From: Acidobacteriota bacterium
GTDB lineage: Bacteria > Acidobacteriota > Terriglobia > Terriglobales > Acidobacteriaceae
Reading direction: 5' to 3'
Length of the DNA: 64,000 bases
Assembly (NCBI GenBank): GCA_013289765.1
Contig: JABCZI010000002.1
Location: forward strand, 248,001-312,000
The notes under the pieces: generated by a model
What the model saw: the letters and a program-made list of their open reading frames with translations, nothing else
What the model was told of the DNA's origin: nothing
Databases searched by the model: none
Made by a program: the position numbers and the translations under genes
Shown: positions 9,997 through 19,100 of the stretch, in pieces
Layout: every line of letters starts with the position of its first letter
Position numbering within the stretch: position 1 is the stretch's first letter

Positions 9997-10010
9997 GGCA
10001 GTGGCCAGTA
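9997..10010 (+). repeat. AGTGGCCAGT-type dispersed repeat fragment, copy 1
   Basis: Reads CAGTGGCCAGT directly after the lptD stop. The same word recurs near 13684, 21078 and 40203, the last inside mnmE. It is short, so relatedness rests on the shared core only. Confidence 0.45.
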
Positions 10011-10087
10011 AAAGCGAGCGGTTTTTCCTGCTGTCGCCTGCTTCCGGAAGTTCATTCCTCAGTTCTTGTTCCTGTTAACATATTTGA

Positions 10088-10936
10088 ATGCCTCTTGAGC
10101 AACAGCAGACAGACGCAAAGCAGGAATGGCTTCAGGCCCGCCTGCGAGGCATGGGACGCCTGCTCGTTGCATATTCGGGTGGCGTAGATTCCGCATACCT
10201 GGCCTGGGCTGCCTATCAGGCATTGGGAGAGAAAATGCTGGCGATCATTGCCGACTCTCCAAGCCTGGCACGCACTCAGCTTGCCGATGCGGTTGCATTC
10301 GCGCGCGAGCAATCGATTCCGTTGGAAGTGATTCCTACCTCGGAGCTTGATCGCCCGGAATATGTGCGCAACGATGCGCAGCGCTGTTTTTTCTGCAAAG
10401 ATGAGTTGTTCTCGCTGATGGAAGAACTTCGATCGGCGCGCGGCTTCGATGTCATCGCATACGGGGTGAACGTCGACGACCAGGGCGACTTCCGTCCCGG
10501 CCAAAAAGCGGCGAGCGCACATCAAGTCGTCGCTCCCTTGCTCGATGCCGGGCTCGGCAAAGAAGAAATCCGAATGCTGGCGCGCCAGGCAGGGCTTCGC
10601 ATCTGGGACAAGCCCGCGTCCGCTTGCTTGTCATCCCGCATTGAATATGGCCGGCCGGTTACGCGCGAGGCTCTCGATACGGTGGAAAAAGGGGAAGATG
10701 CGTTGCGCGCTTTGGGCTTCCGCCAATTCCGAGTGCGGCATCACGGTGATATCGTCCGCATCGAAGTAGCACGCGAGGAGCTGGAGCGGGCGCTCAATCC
10801 CGTTATGGCGGCGCAGTTCACCACCATCTTCAAAGCGCTGGGTTTTAAATTTGTAACTCTGGACATGGAAGGCTTCCGTTCCGGATCGATGAACTCACTG
10901 TTGCCGGCGACGGAATTGTTGCGGCAGACGGGTTAA
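10088..10936 (+). CDS. larE: LarE-type ATP-dependent sulfur transferase (PP-loop)
   Basis: In the known LarE family the enzyme adenylates the pyridinium dicarboxylate precursor and donates sulfur from its own cysteine. The product is the nickel-pincer cofactor of LarA-type racemases. The 282-residue protein has the PP-loop LLVAYSGGVDSAYL (residues 25-38). The family block WDKPASACLSSRIEYGRPV contains Cys180, aligned by motif with the sacrificial cysteine (Cys176 of the lactobacillar enzyme). A second pair, C100-x2-C103 (RCFFCKDELF), is visible. No larA, larB or larC lies in this window, so the client enzyme is unknown. The gene follows lptD at 92 bases and may be independent. Confidence 0.9.
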   Translation: MPLEQQQTDAKQEWLQARLRGMGRLLVAYSGGVDSAYLAWAAYQALGEKMLAIIADSPSLARTQLADAVAFAREQSIPLEVIPTSELDRPEYVRNDAQRCFFCKDELFSLMEELRSARGFDVIAYGVNVDDQGDFRPGQKAASAHQVVAPLLDAGLGKEEIRMLARQAGLRIWDKPASACLSSRIEYGRPVTREALDTVEKGEDALRALGFRQFRVRHHGDIVRIEVAREELERALNPVMAAQFTTIFKALGFKFVTLDMEGFRSGSMNSLLPATELLRQTG

Positions 10937-11058
10937 AGGGAACCGTTCACACCTCGCTGGACCCCTGTTTAAGCGTGTTCCGCTTAATTCGCTCCGCCGC
11001 GCCGCTCTGGCGCTGTGAGATAATCAACTTTCAACCTGTGAGATTAAGGCGGTTCTTG

Positions 11059-11985
11059 GTGACACTTATTCGGCGTTGTTTTCTACTCCTGCTGGGCGTT
11101 TGCCTGGGCTGTGTCGCTCAATCTACTTCTCCTGATTTAAGCAGGAAGATCGAGCGTCAGGTACGCTCCTACTACAAGATTCCACCCGAGGTTCACCTGC
11201 TTGTGGGCACGCCTTCCGCGAGTTCAGAGCTGCCGAACTATGAGTCCGTGACAGTCACGATTGACAATGCTGGAAAGAAGCAGGATCTCACTTTTCTGGT
11301 TTCGAAAGACCACGCATCCATGATGCGGGTAATCAAGTTTGACCTGGGCAAAGATCCTTTCGCGGAAACGATGAGCAAAATCGATACCAGCGGGCGACCG
11401 GCTCGGGGCGCGAAAGCATCGAAGGTTGTAGTTGTGAATTTCGACGATTTTGAGTGCCCGTTTTGCTCGCGCATGCACCAGACGTTGTTTCCGCAAATCC
11501 TGAAAGAATACGGGGACCGCGTAACCTTCATTTACAAAGATTACCCGCTGGTTGAGATTCATCCCTGGGCCACGCATGCCGCGGTGGACGCCAATTGTCT
11601 GGCTTCGCAGAACAGTGATGCGTATTGGGATTTTGCGGATTACATTCACTCCAACCAGCGTGAAGTGAACAACGAAAAGACGCCCTCGGCCAGAACCGAC
11701 GCGCTCGACCGGCTGACCATATCGCAGGGTCAGAAACACAATCTTGATGTGGGGAAGCTTCAATCCTGCATCAAGGCGCAGGATGAAACTGCGGTTAAGG
11801 CGTCGATGAAAGAGGCGGAAGGGGTCGGAGTAGACGCCACCCCAACATTGTTTATCAATGGGCAAAAACTCGACGGAGCCGTACCGGTCAGCGAGGTGCG
11901 CGCTGCGTTGGATCAGGCCCTGAAGGATGCTAATCTGCCAGTGCCTGAGCACGCCTCCGTAGCCGCAACACCAACTTCCAAGTAA
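11059..11985 (+). CDS. DsbA-like thioredoxin-fold protein, predicted exported (GTG start)
   Basis: About 308 residues. I start at the GTG at 11059: a purine-rich AAGGCGG site sits six bases before it, and it gives a clean signal peptide (TLIRRCFLLLLGVCLGCVAQ) with a possible lipobox (VCLGC). The C-terminal half is a DsbA/thioredoxin fold: VVNFDDFECPFCSRMHQTLF has the CPFC redox pair, and GVDATPTLFINGQ is the cis-Pro loop. Residues about 30-120 form a family-specific N-terminal region. It likely acts in the periplasm as a thiol oxidase or isomerase. It is followed 82 bases later by an exported peptidyl-prolyl isomerase, consistent with a periplasmic folding pair. Confidence 0.88.
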   Translation: MTLIRRCFLLLLGVCLGCVAQSTSPDLSRKIERQVRSYYKIPPEVHLLVGTPSASSELPNYESVTVTIDNAGKKQDLTFLVSKDHASMMRVIKFDLGKDPFAETMSKIDTSGRPARGAKASKVVVVNFDDFECPFCSRMHQTLFPQILKEYGDRVTFIYKDYPLVEIHPWATHAAVDANCLASQNSDAYWDFADYIHSNQREVNNEKTPSARTDALDRLTISQGQKHNLDVGKLQSCIKAQDETAVKASMKEAEGVGVDATPTLFINGQKLDGAVPVSEVRAALDQALKDANLPVPEHASVAATPTSK

Positions 11986-12067
11986 TAATAGCGAAGCACA
12001 GCAGTAGGGAGCTTGCGGGATCTTTTTCATGTCGAGGTGCGCGGTAGACCAGCTAGGGAGAACTCAT

Positions 12068-13132
12068 TTGAAAAGAAAAGCACGTTTTATCCGGCTGCCG
12101 GCTCTGCTGGCTACCGCCGTTACATTGGCTGCATTGCTCGGATGCAAGTCACAGGTAAGCGGCGATGTGGTGGCTGCCGTCGATGGTCGCAAGATATTCC
12201 GGTCTGACATCGATAAGTACTATGACAATCAGGTGGCGAGCGCCCAACAGGCGCCTGCCGGCGAACAAGCCACGATTCTCCGCCTGAATATTCTTCGCCA
12301 GCTGATCGACGACGAAATGGTCATGCGGCGGGCCGAGAAGCTGGGACTGCTGGCCACGGAAGAAGAAGTAGACCGCAAGCTCAACGAGATCAAATCCCCT
12401 TACACGCAGCAGGAATTCGATAAGAGGCTGCAGGAAAAAAAGATCACGCTCGAGGATTTTAAGCGCGATATCCGCCGCTCCATCACCGTCGACAAGGTGA
12501 TGAACAAAGAAGTGTCGTCAAAAATTAACGTCACCGATCAGGACATCATCGATTACTTTACCGCGCACAAATCTGAGTTCAATCTGATCGAGCCGCAGTA
12601 CCATCTGGCGCAGATCTTCGTCACTCCCGCACCGAACCCGCAAGTGCACAATCAGAACAACAAGGCGCAGAACGAAGGGGATGCCCGCAAGAAAATCCAG
12701 ATGATCAACAACCGCCTGGACAGCGGCGACGATTTCGCAACGCTGGCGATGAATTATTCGGAGGATCCGGAGACTTCCGGCAATGGGGGCGACCTGGGAA
12801 CGATTCCCGAATCGTCTTTGCGGAATACTGATCCCGGAACACGAGATTTAGTGCTCAAGCTGAAACCGGGCCAGTACAGCCCGATCATTACAGTGATCAA
12901 TCCCGCGACCAAGCAGGCTGCCGGCTTTCGCATCGTCAAGCTGGTGTCCAAAGAGCCGGCGGGACAACGCGATTTATCGGATCCTCGGGTGCAGCAGGCA
13001 ATCCGTTCGCAGCTTCACGACCGCCGCGAGCAGCTGCTTAAAGCCGCTTACTACGAAGTGTTACGCGACTCCGCCAAAGTGGAAAATTACTACGCGAAAA
13101 AAGTTCTGGACAGTAATGGACTGACGAAATAG
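12068..13132 (+). CDS. SurA/PpiC-type peptidyl-prolyl isomerase lipoprotein (TTG start)
   Basis: Periplasmic chaperone/isomerase of the parvulin class, about 354 residues. The TTG at 12068 is preferred: AGGGAG lies seven bases upstream and the product begins KRKARFIRLPALLAT, a lipoprotein signal ending LAALLGC. A SurA_N-like helical region follows (VVAAVDGRKIFRSDIDKYY to KITLEDFKRDIRRSITVDKV). The rotamase domain spans about residues 175-295, with YHLAQIFVTPAP, DFATLAMNYSEDPETSGNGG and the GDLGTIPESSL loop. The role is probably folding of outer-membrane proteins, fitting the nearby lptD and DsbA-like genes. Confidence 0.9.
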   Translation: MKRKARFIRLPALLATAVTLAALLGCKSQVSGDVVAAVDGRKIFRSDIDKYYDNQVASAQQAPAGEQATILRLNILRQLIDDEMVMRRAEKLGLLATEEEVDRKLNEIKSPYTQQEFDKRLQEKKITLEDFKRDIRRSITVDKVMNKEVSSKINVTDQDIIDYFTAHKSEFNLIEPQYHLAQIFVTPAPNPQVHNQNNKAQNEGDARKKIQMINNRLDSGDDFATLAMNYSEDPETSGNGGDLGTIPESSLRNTDPGTRDLVLKLKPGQYSPIITVINPATKQAAGFRIVKLVSKEPAGQRDLSDPRVQQAIRSQLHDRREQLLKAAYYEVLRDSAKVENYYAKKVLDSNGLTK

Positions 13133-13184
13133 GACCGACGAAATATGCTAAGCGATTCTTGTTTCCGGGCTGGATAAAACGGAT

Positions 13185-13679
13185 TTACTCGACAATTGCC
13201 AGAACGTCGCCTGCGTTCACTGCGGCACCTTCGCCCACTAGAATTTTCTGGACCGTTCCCTGCTTCGGCGATTTGATTTCGTTCTGCATCTTCATCGCTT
13301 CGACTATCGCAACGCCGCCGCCCGCTTCCACTTTGTCGCCTTCATCCACCAGGAGCCGCACCACCTTGCCCGGCATTGGGGCGGTGATCTTCCTGGGACC
13401 ATGATCGTCTGCCGCGCGGGAGCGGCCGCGCAGAGACCGCGGATCGCGGAGTTCAACCGCAAAGCGCGCACTTCCTACCCATATTTGCAGATCATTCGCT
13501 ATCCGTTCCGACTTAACTTCATACGCCACGTTTCCGATGCGAAGAGAGAGTACATCCGGACGCAGTAGGACAGCTTCCACTTCGACGTCATGGCCATCGA
13601 GACGGCAGGACCAGCGCCCGTCTACGCGGTTGAGTTCCAGCCGGTAATTCTTCCCGTCTATGGTTACGTCGTAGAGCAT
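13185..13679 (-). CDS. Biotin carboxyl carrier protein of an acyl-CoA carboxylase
   Basis: A 164-residue carrier. The start at 13679 (MLYDVTIDGKNYRLEL) is preferred over the upstream ATG because the extra residues are encoded by repeat DNA. The N-terminal half is a small beta domain typical of acyl-CoA carboxylase carriers. Residues 95-164 are a biotinyl/lipoyl fold with the biotinylated lysine in VEAMKMQNEI. The domain begins ITAPMPGKVVRLLV and ends DVLAIVE, a complete fold. It lies 72 bases after the biotin carboxylase gene and is probably its partner. Together they correspond to a split alpha subunit of propionyl- or methylcrotonyl-type carboxylase; no matching carboxyltransferase is next to them. 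Confidence 0.9.
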   Translation of the reverse strand: MLYDVTIDGKNYRLELNRVDGRWSCRLDGHDVEVEAVLLRPDVLSLRIGNVAYEVKSERIANDLQIWVGSARFAVELRDPRSLRGRSRAADDHGPRKITAPMPGKVVRLLVDEGDKVEAGGGVAIVEAMKMQNEIKSPKQGTVQKILVGEGAAVNAGDVLAIVE

Positions 13680-13680
13680 G

Positions 13681-13725
13681 GGAATCAGTGGCCGGTGGTC
13701 GGTGGCCAGCGGCCGGCAAATCACT
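13681..13725. repeat. AGTGGCCGGTGGTC-type dispersed repeat, copy 2
   Basis: Contains tandem variants of GGTGGCCAGCGGCC and GTGGCCGGTGGTCGGT between the biotin carboxylase stop and the carrier start. It belongs with the AGTGGCCAGTGGTC words at 9997, 21078 and 40203. Confidence 0.5.
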
Positions 13726-13751
13726 TCACCTTTATGGCAGATGTTGTTGCG

Positions 13752-15275
13752 TCAACGCAGAGCTTCGCGGTGACTCGCATCTTTCCATTTGGAATCTGTT
13801 CTGTTCGCAGCACTCGACCCGTCGACCACATCTCCGCCGCCTGCACCGGCTGATTTTGTTGCAAGCGCGGCAAACAGGCCGGCGGCGATGGCGGCCACTT
13901 CCGCGGTTCGCGAATCTACTGGCCGCTTCTCGCTTCGCGTTAACATGCGATCGAGAAATCCGGTATCGAGTTTTGCGGCACGGAAATCCGCATCGCGCAG
14001 GATGCGGCGAAACAAAGAAATATTCGTCTTGATGCCGCCGACGAAATATTCGTCGAGCGCCCGGGCCAACCGCGCGATGGCCTGATCCCGGTCGCCGCCA
14101 TAACCGATCAGCTTCGCCAGCAGCGGATCATAATCGATGGGCACGTTCCAGCCTTCACTCATGCCGGTGTCGACGCGAATCCCCGGGCCCGAAGGTTCCT
14201 GCAGCAGGCTGATCTTGCCAGGGCTGGGGAAATAATTATTGTCCGGATCTTCAGCATAAATGCGGCATTCAATGGCATGGCCGCGAATGCTTACGTCGTC
14301 TTGCGTGAACGGCAACTTTTCTCCTGCTGCAATGCGAATCTGCAGATGAACCAGATCGAGTCCGGTAATCAGTTCCGTGACCGGATGCTCCACTTGTAAG
14401 CGGGTGTTCATCTCCAGGAAATAAAAATTCTTGCGCTCATCGACCAGAAACTCCACAGTACCGGCATTGGTGTAATTCGCCGCCTGAGCGACGCGAACCG
14501 CCACCTCACCCATCCGCCGCCGCATGTCTGGATCGACGATCGGCGACGGCGCTTCTTCCAGCACCTTCTGATGGCGACGTTGCAGCGAGCATTCGCGTTC
14601 ACCGAGGTAAACGGTGTGGCCGTGCTCGTCGGCGAGTACCTGCATTTCGATGTGCCGCGGATTGACAATGGCCTTCTCGATATAAACTTCGCTGTCCCCA
14701 AAGGATCGCTGGGCCTCGCTGCGGGCCGCGTCCAGGGAAGACTTTAGTTGCTCCGGCGCGTGCACCAGCCGCATGCCTTTACCGCCGCCCCCAGCGGCAG
14801 CTTTCAACATCACCGGGTATCCGATCTTCGCTGCGACCTTTTCTGCCTCCGCGAACGATTCGACTCCGCGCGATGTTCCGGGGACGAATGGGATGCCTGC
14901 TTTCTCCATGGCTTGGCGGGCGCGCGTCTTCGAGCCCATGGCCTTCATGGCGGCTGCGGTGGGACCGATGAATTTTACGCCAGCATCGGCGCAGGCTTGG
15001 GCGAACCTAGCGTTCTCGGAGAGGAACCCGTAACCGGGATGGATGGCATCGGCGCAAGATCGCGCGGCGACCTCAATAATTTTATGGATGTTGAGATACG
15101 ATTCGCTCGCGGCCGCAGCGCCGATGGGATAAGCTTCGTCAGCTTTGCGCACGTGCAGCGCGCCACGGTCTACGTCGGAGTAGACAACCACGGCTGCAAT
15201 CCCCATTTCGTGGCAGGCACGTAGGACGCGCACCGCGATCTCGCCGCGATTGGCTATAAGAATTTTCTTGAACAT
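13752..15275 (-). CDS. accC: Biotin carboxylase subunit (AccC/PccA type)
   Basis: ATP-dependent carboxylation of biotin on the carrier protein. 507 residues from the ATG at 15275 (MFKKILIANRGEIAVRVLRA), the standard N-terminus. ATP-grasp features are complete: HPGYGFLSENARFAQAC, the glycine loop KAAAGGGGKGMRLV, ECSLQRRHQKVLEEAPSP and EMNTRLQVEHPVTELI. The C-terminal biotin-carboxylase domain (GHAIECRIYAEDP) is present. A tail of about 50 residues, rich in Ala and Gly, lies beyond the usual end and resembles the linker of acyl-CoA carboxylase alpha subunits. The carrier gene follows directly. The substrate class (acetyl-, propionyl- or methylcrotonyl-CoA) cannot be fixed without the carboxyltransferase. 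Confidence 0.93.
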   Translation of the reverse strand: MFKKILIANRGEIAVRVLRACHEMGIAAVVVYSDVDRGALHVRKADEAYPIGAAAASESYLNIHKIIEVAARSCADAIHPGYGFLSENARFAQACADAGVKFIGPTAAAMKAMGSKTRARQAMEKAGIPFVPGTSRGVESFAEAEKVAAKIGYPVMLKAAAGGGGKGMRLVHAPEQLKSSLDAARSEAQRSFGDSEVYIEKAIVNPRHIEMQVLADEHGHTVYLGERECSLQRRHQKVLEEAPSPIVDPDMRRRMGEVAVRVAQAANYTNAGTVEFLVDERKNFYFLEMNTRLQVEHPVTELITGLDLVHLQIRIAAGEKLPFTQDDVSIRGHAIECRIYAEDPDNNYFPSPGKISLLQEPSGPGIRVDTGMSEGWNVPIDYDPLLAKLIGYGGDRDQAIARLARALDEYFVGGIKTNISLFRRILRDADFRAAKLDTGFLDRMLTRSEKRPVDSRTAEVAAIAAGLFAALATKSAGAGGGDVVDGSSAANRTDSKWKDASHREALR

Positions 15276-15372
15276 CGCCCTATCTTTTAACCGCTCTTGT
15301 AACCGCGCTTGGCAATAGCGCACCGGCGCAGCGAACTCAAGATTTTACAGCAGAGACTGGCCGGGATGCCCT

Positions 15373-16326
15373 CTAGGGCTGACTCTCGTCCTGCGAGTAG
15401 AGTGCCCACGCGGTTGCCAAATCCTGGACGATATGGCCGAGCGACTTGTAGACAGTGATCTCTTGAGCCGAGCGGCGGCCCTCGATTTCGCCCGCCAACA
15501 CTTGGCCAATCTCACCGACGATGTGATCGTCACCAACCAGGCCGGCCGCCTTGGCCCGGAGGAACTCGGCGCCTTGCTGCAGAACTCCCTCGCGGCTGTC
15601 GGCGATGAAGCGCGAGCGGACGACAAGGTCGTTGTCCACCTCTGTTGGACCGGCATGGCCTGAGCCAACAAGATTCACGTGAGTGCCCGGACGCACCCAC
15701 GCGCCCTTCAAAATTGGCTCAGACGCCGAGGTGACGGTGCAAATTATGTCGGCCTCGGCGACTGCTGCTTCCACATCTTTTGCGCTAGTGACGGGCCGGG
15801 CGAGTTCTTTCTGCATTCGCTCAGCGAAGGCTTGCGCTCGTTCGGGCGAACGTCCCCATATCGAGATCGATTCAAGCTTGCGGATTTTTCCAATCGCTCG
15901 CGCATGAGTCGCGGCCTGTTCGCCGTAGCCTAGAATCGCCAGACGGCGGGCATCTTTGCGCGCTAACGCGTCGGTGGCAACCGCACTGGCTGCCGCCGTT
16001 CGAATGGCGGTAAGCTCGCCTGCGTGGACAACGCAAACAGGCGCGCCGGTTCCGTGGTCGAACAGAATGACCAAACCCTGGTGCGACTGTCTTCCCAAAG
16101 AAAAGTTCTCCGGAAATACGCTGATCAACTTGGCGCCAAACGGAGCCGACAAGCCCATGGCACCAGGCATGACTCCGAATAAGCGGCCTTCGGCGAGTGG
16201 AATGAGCGCGCGCAGAAGCTGCCTGGTCTCGCCCCGCGAGCACGCGATCATCGCGTCGCGCACAATCGGAATGCAAACTTCATAGGTAAGCCTGCGGGCG
16301 ACCTCTTCGCGGTCGATAAATCTCAT
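15373..16326 (-). CDS. Ornithine cyclodeaminase / mu-crystallin family protein
   Basis: About 317 residues from the ATG at 16326 (MRFIDREEVARRL). Family blocks are present: GELTAIRTAAASAVATDALA (substrate/NAD region), the dinucleotide loop RLAILGYGEQAATHARAI, then ISIWGRSPERAQAF and EADIICTVTSASEPIL, and a C-terminal GHIVQDLATAWALY. Family members include ornithine cyclodeaminase, alanine dehydrogenase (archaeal type), ketimine reductases and siderophore-precursor enzymes. Sequence by eye does not choose between them. It starts 31 bases after the glycosyltransferase stop and precedes the biotin carboxylase by 97 bases, so a shared transcript is plausible. Confidence 0.87.
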   Translation of the reverse strand: MRFIDREEVARRLTYEVCIPIVRDAMIACSRGETRQLLRALIPLAEGRLFGVMPGAMGLSAPFGAKLISVFPENFSLGRQSHQGLVILFDHGTGAPVCVVHAGELTAIRTAAASAVATDALARKDARRLAILGYGEQAATHARAIGKIRKLESISIWGRSPERAQAFAERMQKELARPVTSAKDVEAAVAEADIICTVTSASEPILKGAWVRPGTHVNLVGSGHAGPTEVDNDLVVRSRFIADSREGVLQQGAEFLRAKAAGLVGDDHIVGEIGQVLAGEIEGRRSAQEITVYKSLGHIVQDLATAWALYSQDESQP

Positions 16327-16357
16327 AAGCAGCCGTTGGCTTTCAACAGATGTTACT

Positions 16358-17197
16358 TCACTCAGGGGAAACACGAGCAAAGCTCACTGCGAACGGAGCC
16401 GCCGCGGCTGTGCTTCCTGATCTCATCCAGCGCGAACGGCGAGTGAAACGGTGGCGGAGAAGAGTCCAGATCGCAAGCCAGCCATCGGTATGGCGAATCT
16501 TCTTCCCTTCGCCAGCGGAGCGAGGTTTGTAGGAGATGGGTACTTCCGCGATTTTCTCTCCCAAGCGGCTGAGCTTCGCGGTTACCTCGGGACAGAATTC
16601 GAAACGCTGGCATTCGAGATCGATTTGCGCGAGATGCGAACGGCGGAAAACTTTGTAGCAAGTCGCTTCGTCGTGGATGCCCGCGCCGTAGAGCAGATTG
16701 GTGAGATGAGTCAAAAGTTTTGCGCCCAGAAAAAACCTTAGTCCACGCTCCGGGCGGTCTGGACGAACACCGTAGACTACATTTGCTTCGCGCTGTTCGA
16801 GCGGAAGCAGTAAAGCGGGATAATCCTGCGGATCATATTCCAGGTCGGAATCCTGAATCAGAATATATTCGCCGCGGGTATATTCGAGAGCGGTGCGGAT
16901 GGCCGCGCCCTTGCCGCAGTTCTTTTCGTGGAAGACGACAGTGACATCGTTCGCGGGCGGCATGGCTCGAAGTTTCTCGCGAGTACCGTCGGTGGAACCG
17001 TCGTCCACGATGATGATTTCCTTCCTCACAGGCGAGTTGTGGATGGCCCGCAGAAGTTCATCCACGTGCGCAATCTCGTTGTACACGGGGACGATTACCG
17101 ACACGCATCCCTTCCAGCGCCCGCCTACTACGGCCTTACTGGGCTGGGGATCCGCCACTGCGAACTGCGCATGCGTCGCCATGTAGAAAACATCCAC
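16358..17197 (-). CDS. Family 2 glycosyltransferase, dolichyl-phosphate-mannose-synthase-like
   Basis: A 279-residue GT-A enzyme with CVSVIVPVYNEIAHVDELL, IIIVDDGSTDGTREKL (nucleotide-sugar binding) and YILIQDSDLEYDPQDYPAL (DxD-type metal site). ATCYKVFRRSHL and EITAKLSRLGEKIAEVPISY-like features follow. No membrane segments are seen, so it resembles soluble DPM1/polyprenyl-phosphate sugar transferases. Known relatives load mannose or another hexose onto a polyprenyl phosphate. That product would feed GT-C enzymes such as the one divergent from it at 17315, a pairing I infer from position. An ATG five codons downstream (17182) is an alternative start. Confidence 0.9.
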   Translation of the reverse strand: MDVFYMATHAQFAVADPQPSKAVVGGRWKGCVSVIVPVYNEIAHVDELLRAIHNSPVRKEIIIVDDGSTDGTREKLRAMPPANDVTVVFHEKNCGKGAAIRTALEYTRGEYILIQDSDLEYDPQDYPALLLPLEQREANVVYGVRPDRPERGLRFFLGAKLLTHLTNLLYGAGIHDEATCYKVFRRSHLAQIDLECQRFEFCPEVTAKLSRLGEKIAEVPISYKPRSAGEGKKIRHTDGWLAIWTLLRHRFTRRSRWMRSGSTAAAAPFAVSFARVSPE

Positions 17198-17314
17198 AAT
17201 TAAATGGATGACGTCAGGATAGCATTTGATGCGATTTCCGACACTTAGTATCTCCGGGGCTGTCTAACTCAGGCATAGTATTATTTGCATGTCTCGGATG
17301 CTTTCACTCTCTGA

Positions 17315-18985
17315 ATGACCTTCTCAGATCAGCCAACAGCTAGTCCACAATCAACGTCACATCCAGAAAACTTTTTGGGCAGCAGGCGAGGGCTGCGACG
17401 CAGTATGTTTGATCTGGACCGGGCGGATTTGCTGCCTGCGCTGGTATTGCTCGCCGGGCTGTCAGCAAGGCTATTTGAGGCTTGGACGCACTTCCTCAAT
17501 CCTGACGAAGCCCTGCACTTTCTTTTGGCAAGCCAACCTTCCGTGGGACTAGCGTACAAGGCTGCCTTGACTAATGCGCACCCGCCGTTGTTGATTCTCG
17601 TCCTCCATTATTGGCGTGCACTGGGAAGCTCTGAACTGATTTTGCGAATGCCTTCGGTTCTGGCGGGAACGGCTTGCTGCTGGATCGCTTACCTGTGGCT
17701 GAAACTGGTTAGCGACCGTTCCACCGCGTTCACGGGCCTGCTGCTGTTCGCATTCGCACCGTCCCTTATCGGACTGTCGTCTGAGATCCGGCAATATGCG
17801 CTGCTCTTATTTTTCATCTCCGGATGCCTCTACTTCGCGGAACGCGCGGTTCGCGACAACTCCAACTGGACAATGATTTTGTTCTCGTTGTCACTCTACG
17901 GGGCGCTTCTTACTCACTACTCATCTTTCATTTTCGCCTTCGCCTTTGGCCTTTACATGCTGATGCGGCTCTACCCCTACGGAAAGCATCCCACGCTGGT
18001 GGCGGTTTGGAGCGCAGGACAAATCGGCGCGCTTGCGCTCGCTGGCTACTATCTCATTACTCATGTCAGGCGGCTGAGGCAAAGCGGCATGGCGCAGGGA
18101 ATTGCCGAAACCTGGTTGAGGAAATCCATCTTTCATCCCGGCGAGAATCACGTCGCGGTTTTTGTGCCGGCGCAAACTTTGCGCGTGTTTACTTATCTCC
18201 TGAGCCACGGCGTCGCAGGGACTCTTACGCTTCTGGCGTTTCTTGTTGGTGTGGTTTCATTGCTGCGGCAAAACCCGGCGCCTGCCGAAAGGCGCCCAAC
18301 ACCACGTGAACTTGGCCTTCTGCTCGCGCTTCCCTTCGTCCTTAATTGCGGCATGGCGCTAGCGGGGCTGTATCCTTACGGCGCGACGCGCCATAACGCG
18401 TTTCTTGCGCTCTTCGGGCTCAGCGGCGCTGCTGTGGGGCTGGCCTTTTGGAAACCGGGAAGAAACTGGATTCGGCCTCTGGTCATTTTTGTTTGCCTGG
18501 CGCTCTGCAACTTTTTTCCCGCGCCACCACCGCTGATTCGGGCGAAAAATCAGCGCCGTATTCTAATGGAGGACGCGGTGACCTCTTTGCGAGGATCTGC
18601 TCCTCCTGGATCAATCGTGTTCGCCGACTATCAGAGCGGATTGCTGCTTGGCTATTACGCGTGCGGCCACGGCATCGTTCAGATATTTCCTCCTCTGAAG
18701 TCGTTTGCGAGAAGTCACTGCGGGCCTTACACGGTGATTACGGCTCGCCCTCAAGAGTGGAAATTTCGTGCGGAGGACCTGCCAGAGCAATTGGCGAATG
18801 TGGCGGAGGCATACCAACTTGTTCCGGGAACGAAACTTTGGCTGTTTGACGCCGGCATGATTACCGACACTGTGCCAGCCCTACGGAAGCAACTGGAACA
18901 ACTTGGATGTTCTGCGCCGCAAAGGTTCGGGGAGAATATTTTTCTTTGCGAGATCGCCCTCAGCGGGAATCCTGCACAGAAATAA
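17315..18985 (+). CDS. GT-C membrane glycosyltransferase (ArnT/PMT-like), paralogue A
   Basis: A 556-residue polytopic membrane protein. The first periplasmic loop carries the GT-C acidic motif FLNPDEALHFLLA at about residues 60-72. A second conserved region, AHPPLLILVLHYWRALGSS, follows, then LSSEIRQYALLLFF. About ten hydrophobic segments and a C-terminal periplasmic domain (residues about 410-556) complete it. Such enzymes move a sugar from a polyprenyl-phosphate donor to a lipid, protein or glycan on the periplasmic side. It is divergent from a polyprenyl-phosphate-type glycosyltransferase gene that could supply its donor. A clear paralogue is at 27744-29441. The acceptor is unknown. Confidence 0.85.
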   Translation: MTFSDQPTASPQSTSHPENFLGSRRGLRRSMFDLDRADLLPALVLLAGLSARLFEAWTHFLNPDEALHFLLASQPSVGLAYKAALTNAHPPLLILVLHYWRALGSSELILRMPSVLAGTACCWIAYLWLKLVSDRSTAFTGLLLFAFAPSLIGLSSEIRQYALLLFFISGCLYFAERAVRDNSNWTMILFSLSLYGALLTHYSSFIFAFAFGLYMLMRLYPYGKHPTLVAVWSAGQIGALALAGYYLITHVRRLRQSGMAQGIAETWLRKSIFHPGENHVAVFVPAQTLRVFTYLLSHGVAGTLTLLAFLVGVVSLLRQNPAPAERRPTPRELGLLLALPFVLNCGMALAGLYPYGATRHNAFLALFGLSGAAVGLAFWKPGRNWIRPLVIFVCLALCNFFPAPPPLIRAKNQRRILMEDAVTSLRGSAPPGSIVFADYQSGLLLGYYACGHGIVQIFPPLKSFARSHCGPYTVITARPQEWKFRAEDLPEQLANVAEAYQLVPGTKLWLFDAGMITDTVPALRKQLEQLGCSAPQRFGENIFLCEIALSGNPAQK

Positions 18986-19100
18986 TCTGGAAACTAAGAG
19001 GCTCTGCCGCGCACTCAACGCGCGTAGGCACGGATAAGGCCGAGTCTTGCTGTCTCTATTCTATTTGATCTGTACTCGTTGATCTCAGCTGGTTGCTATC

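Noticed and set aside
11224-12030. A 268-residue minus-strand frame
   Set aside because: Antisense to the DsbA-like gene, which has a CPFC site and signal peptide.
18986-19100. Possible tRNA or small RNA between the GT-C and TPR genes
   Set aside because: No cloverleaf or TTCGA-type T-loop could be formed; only weak GCGCG pairing.
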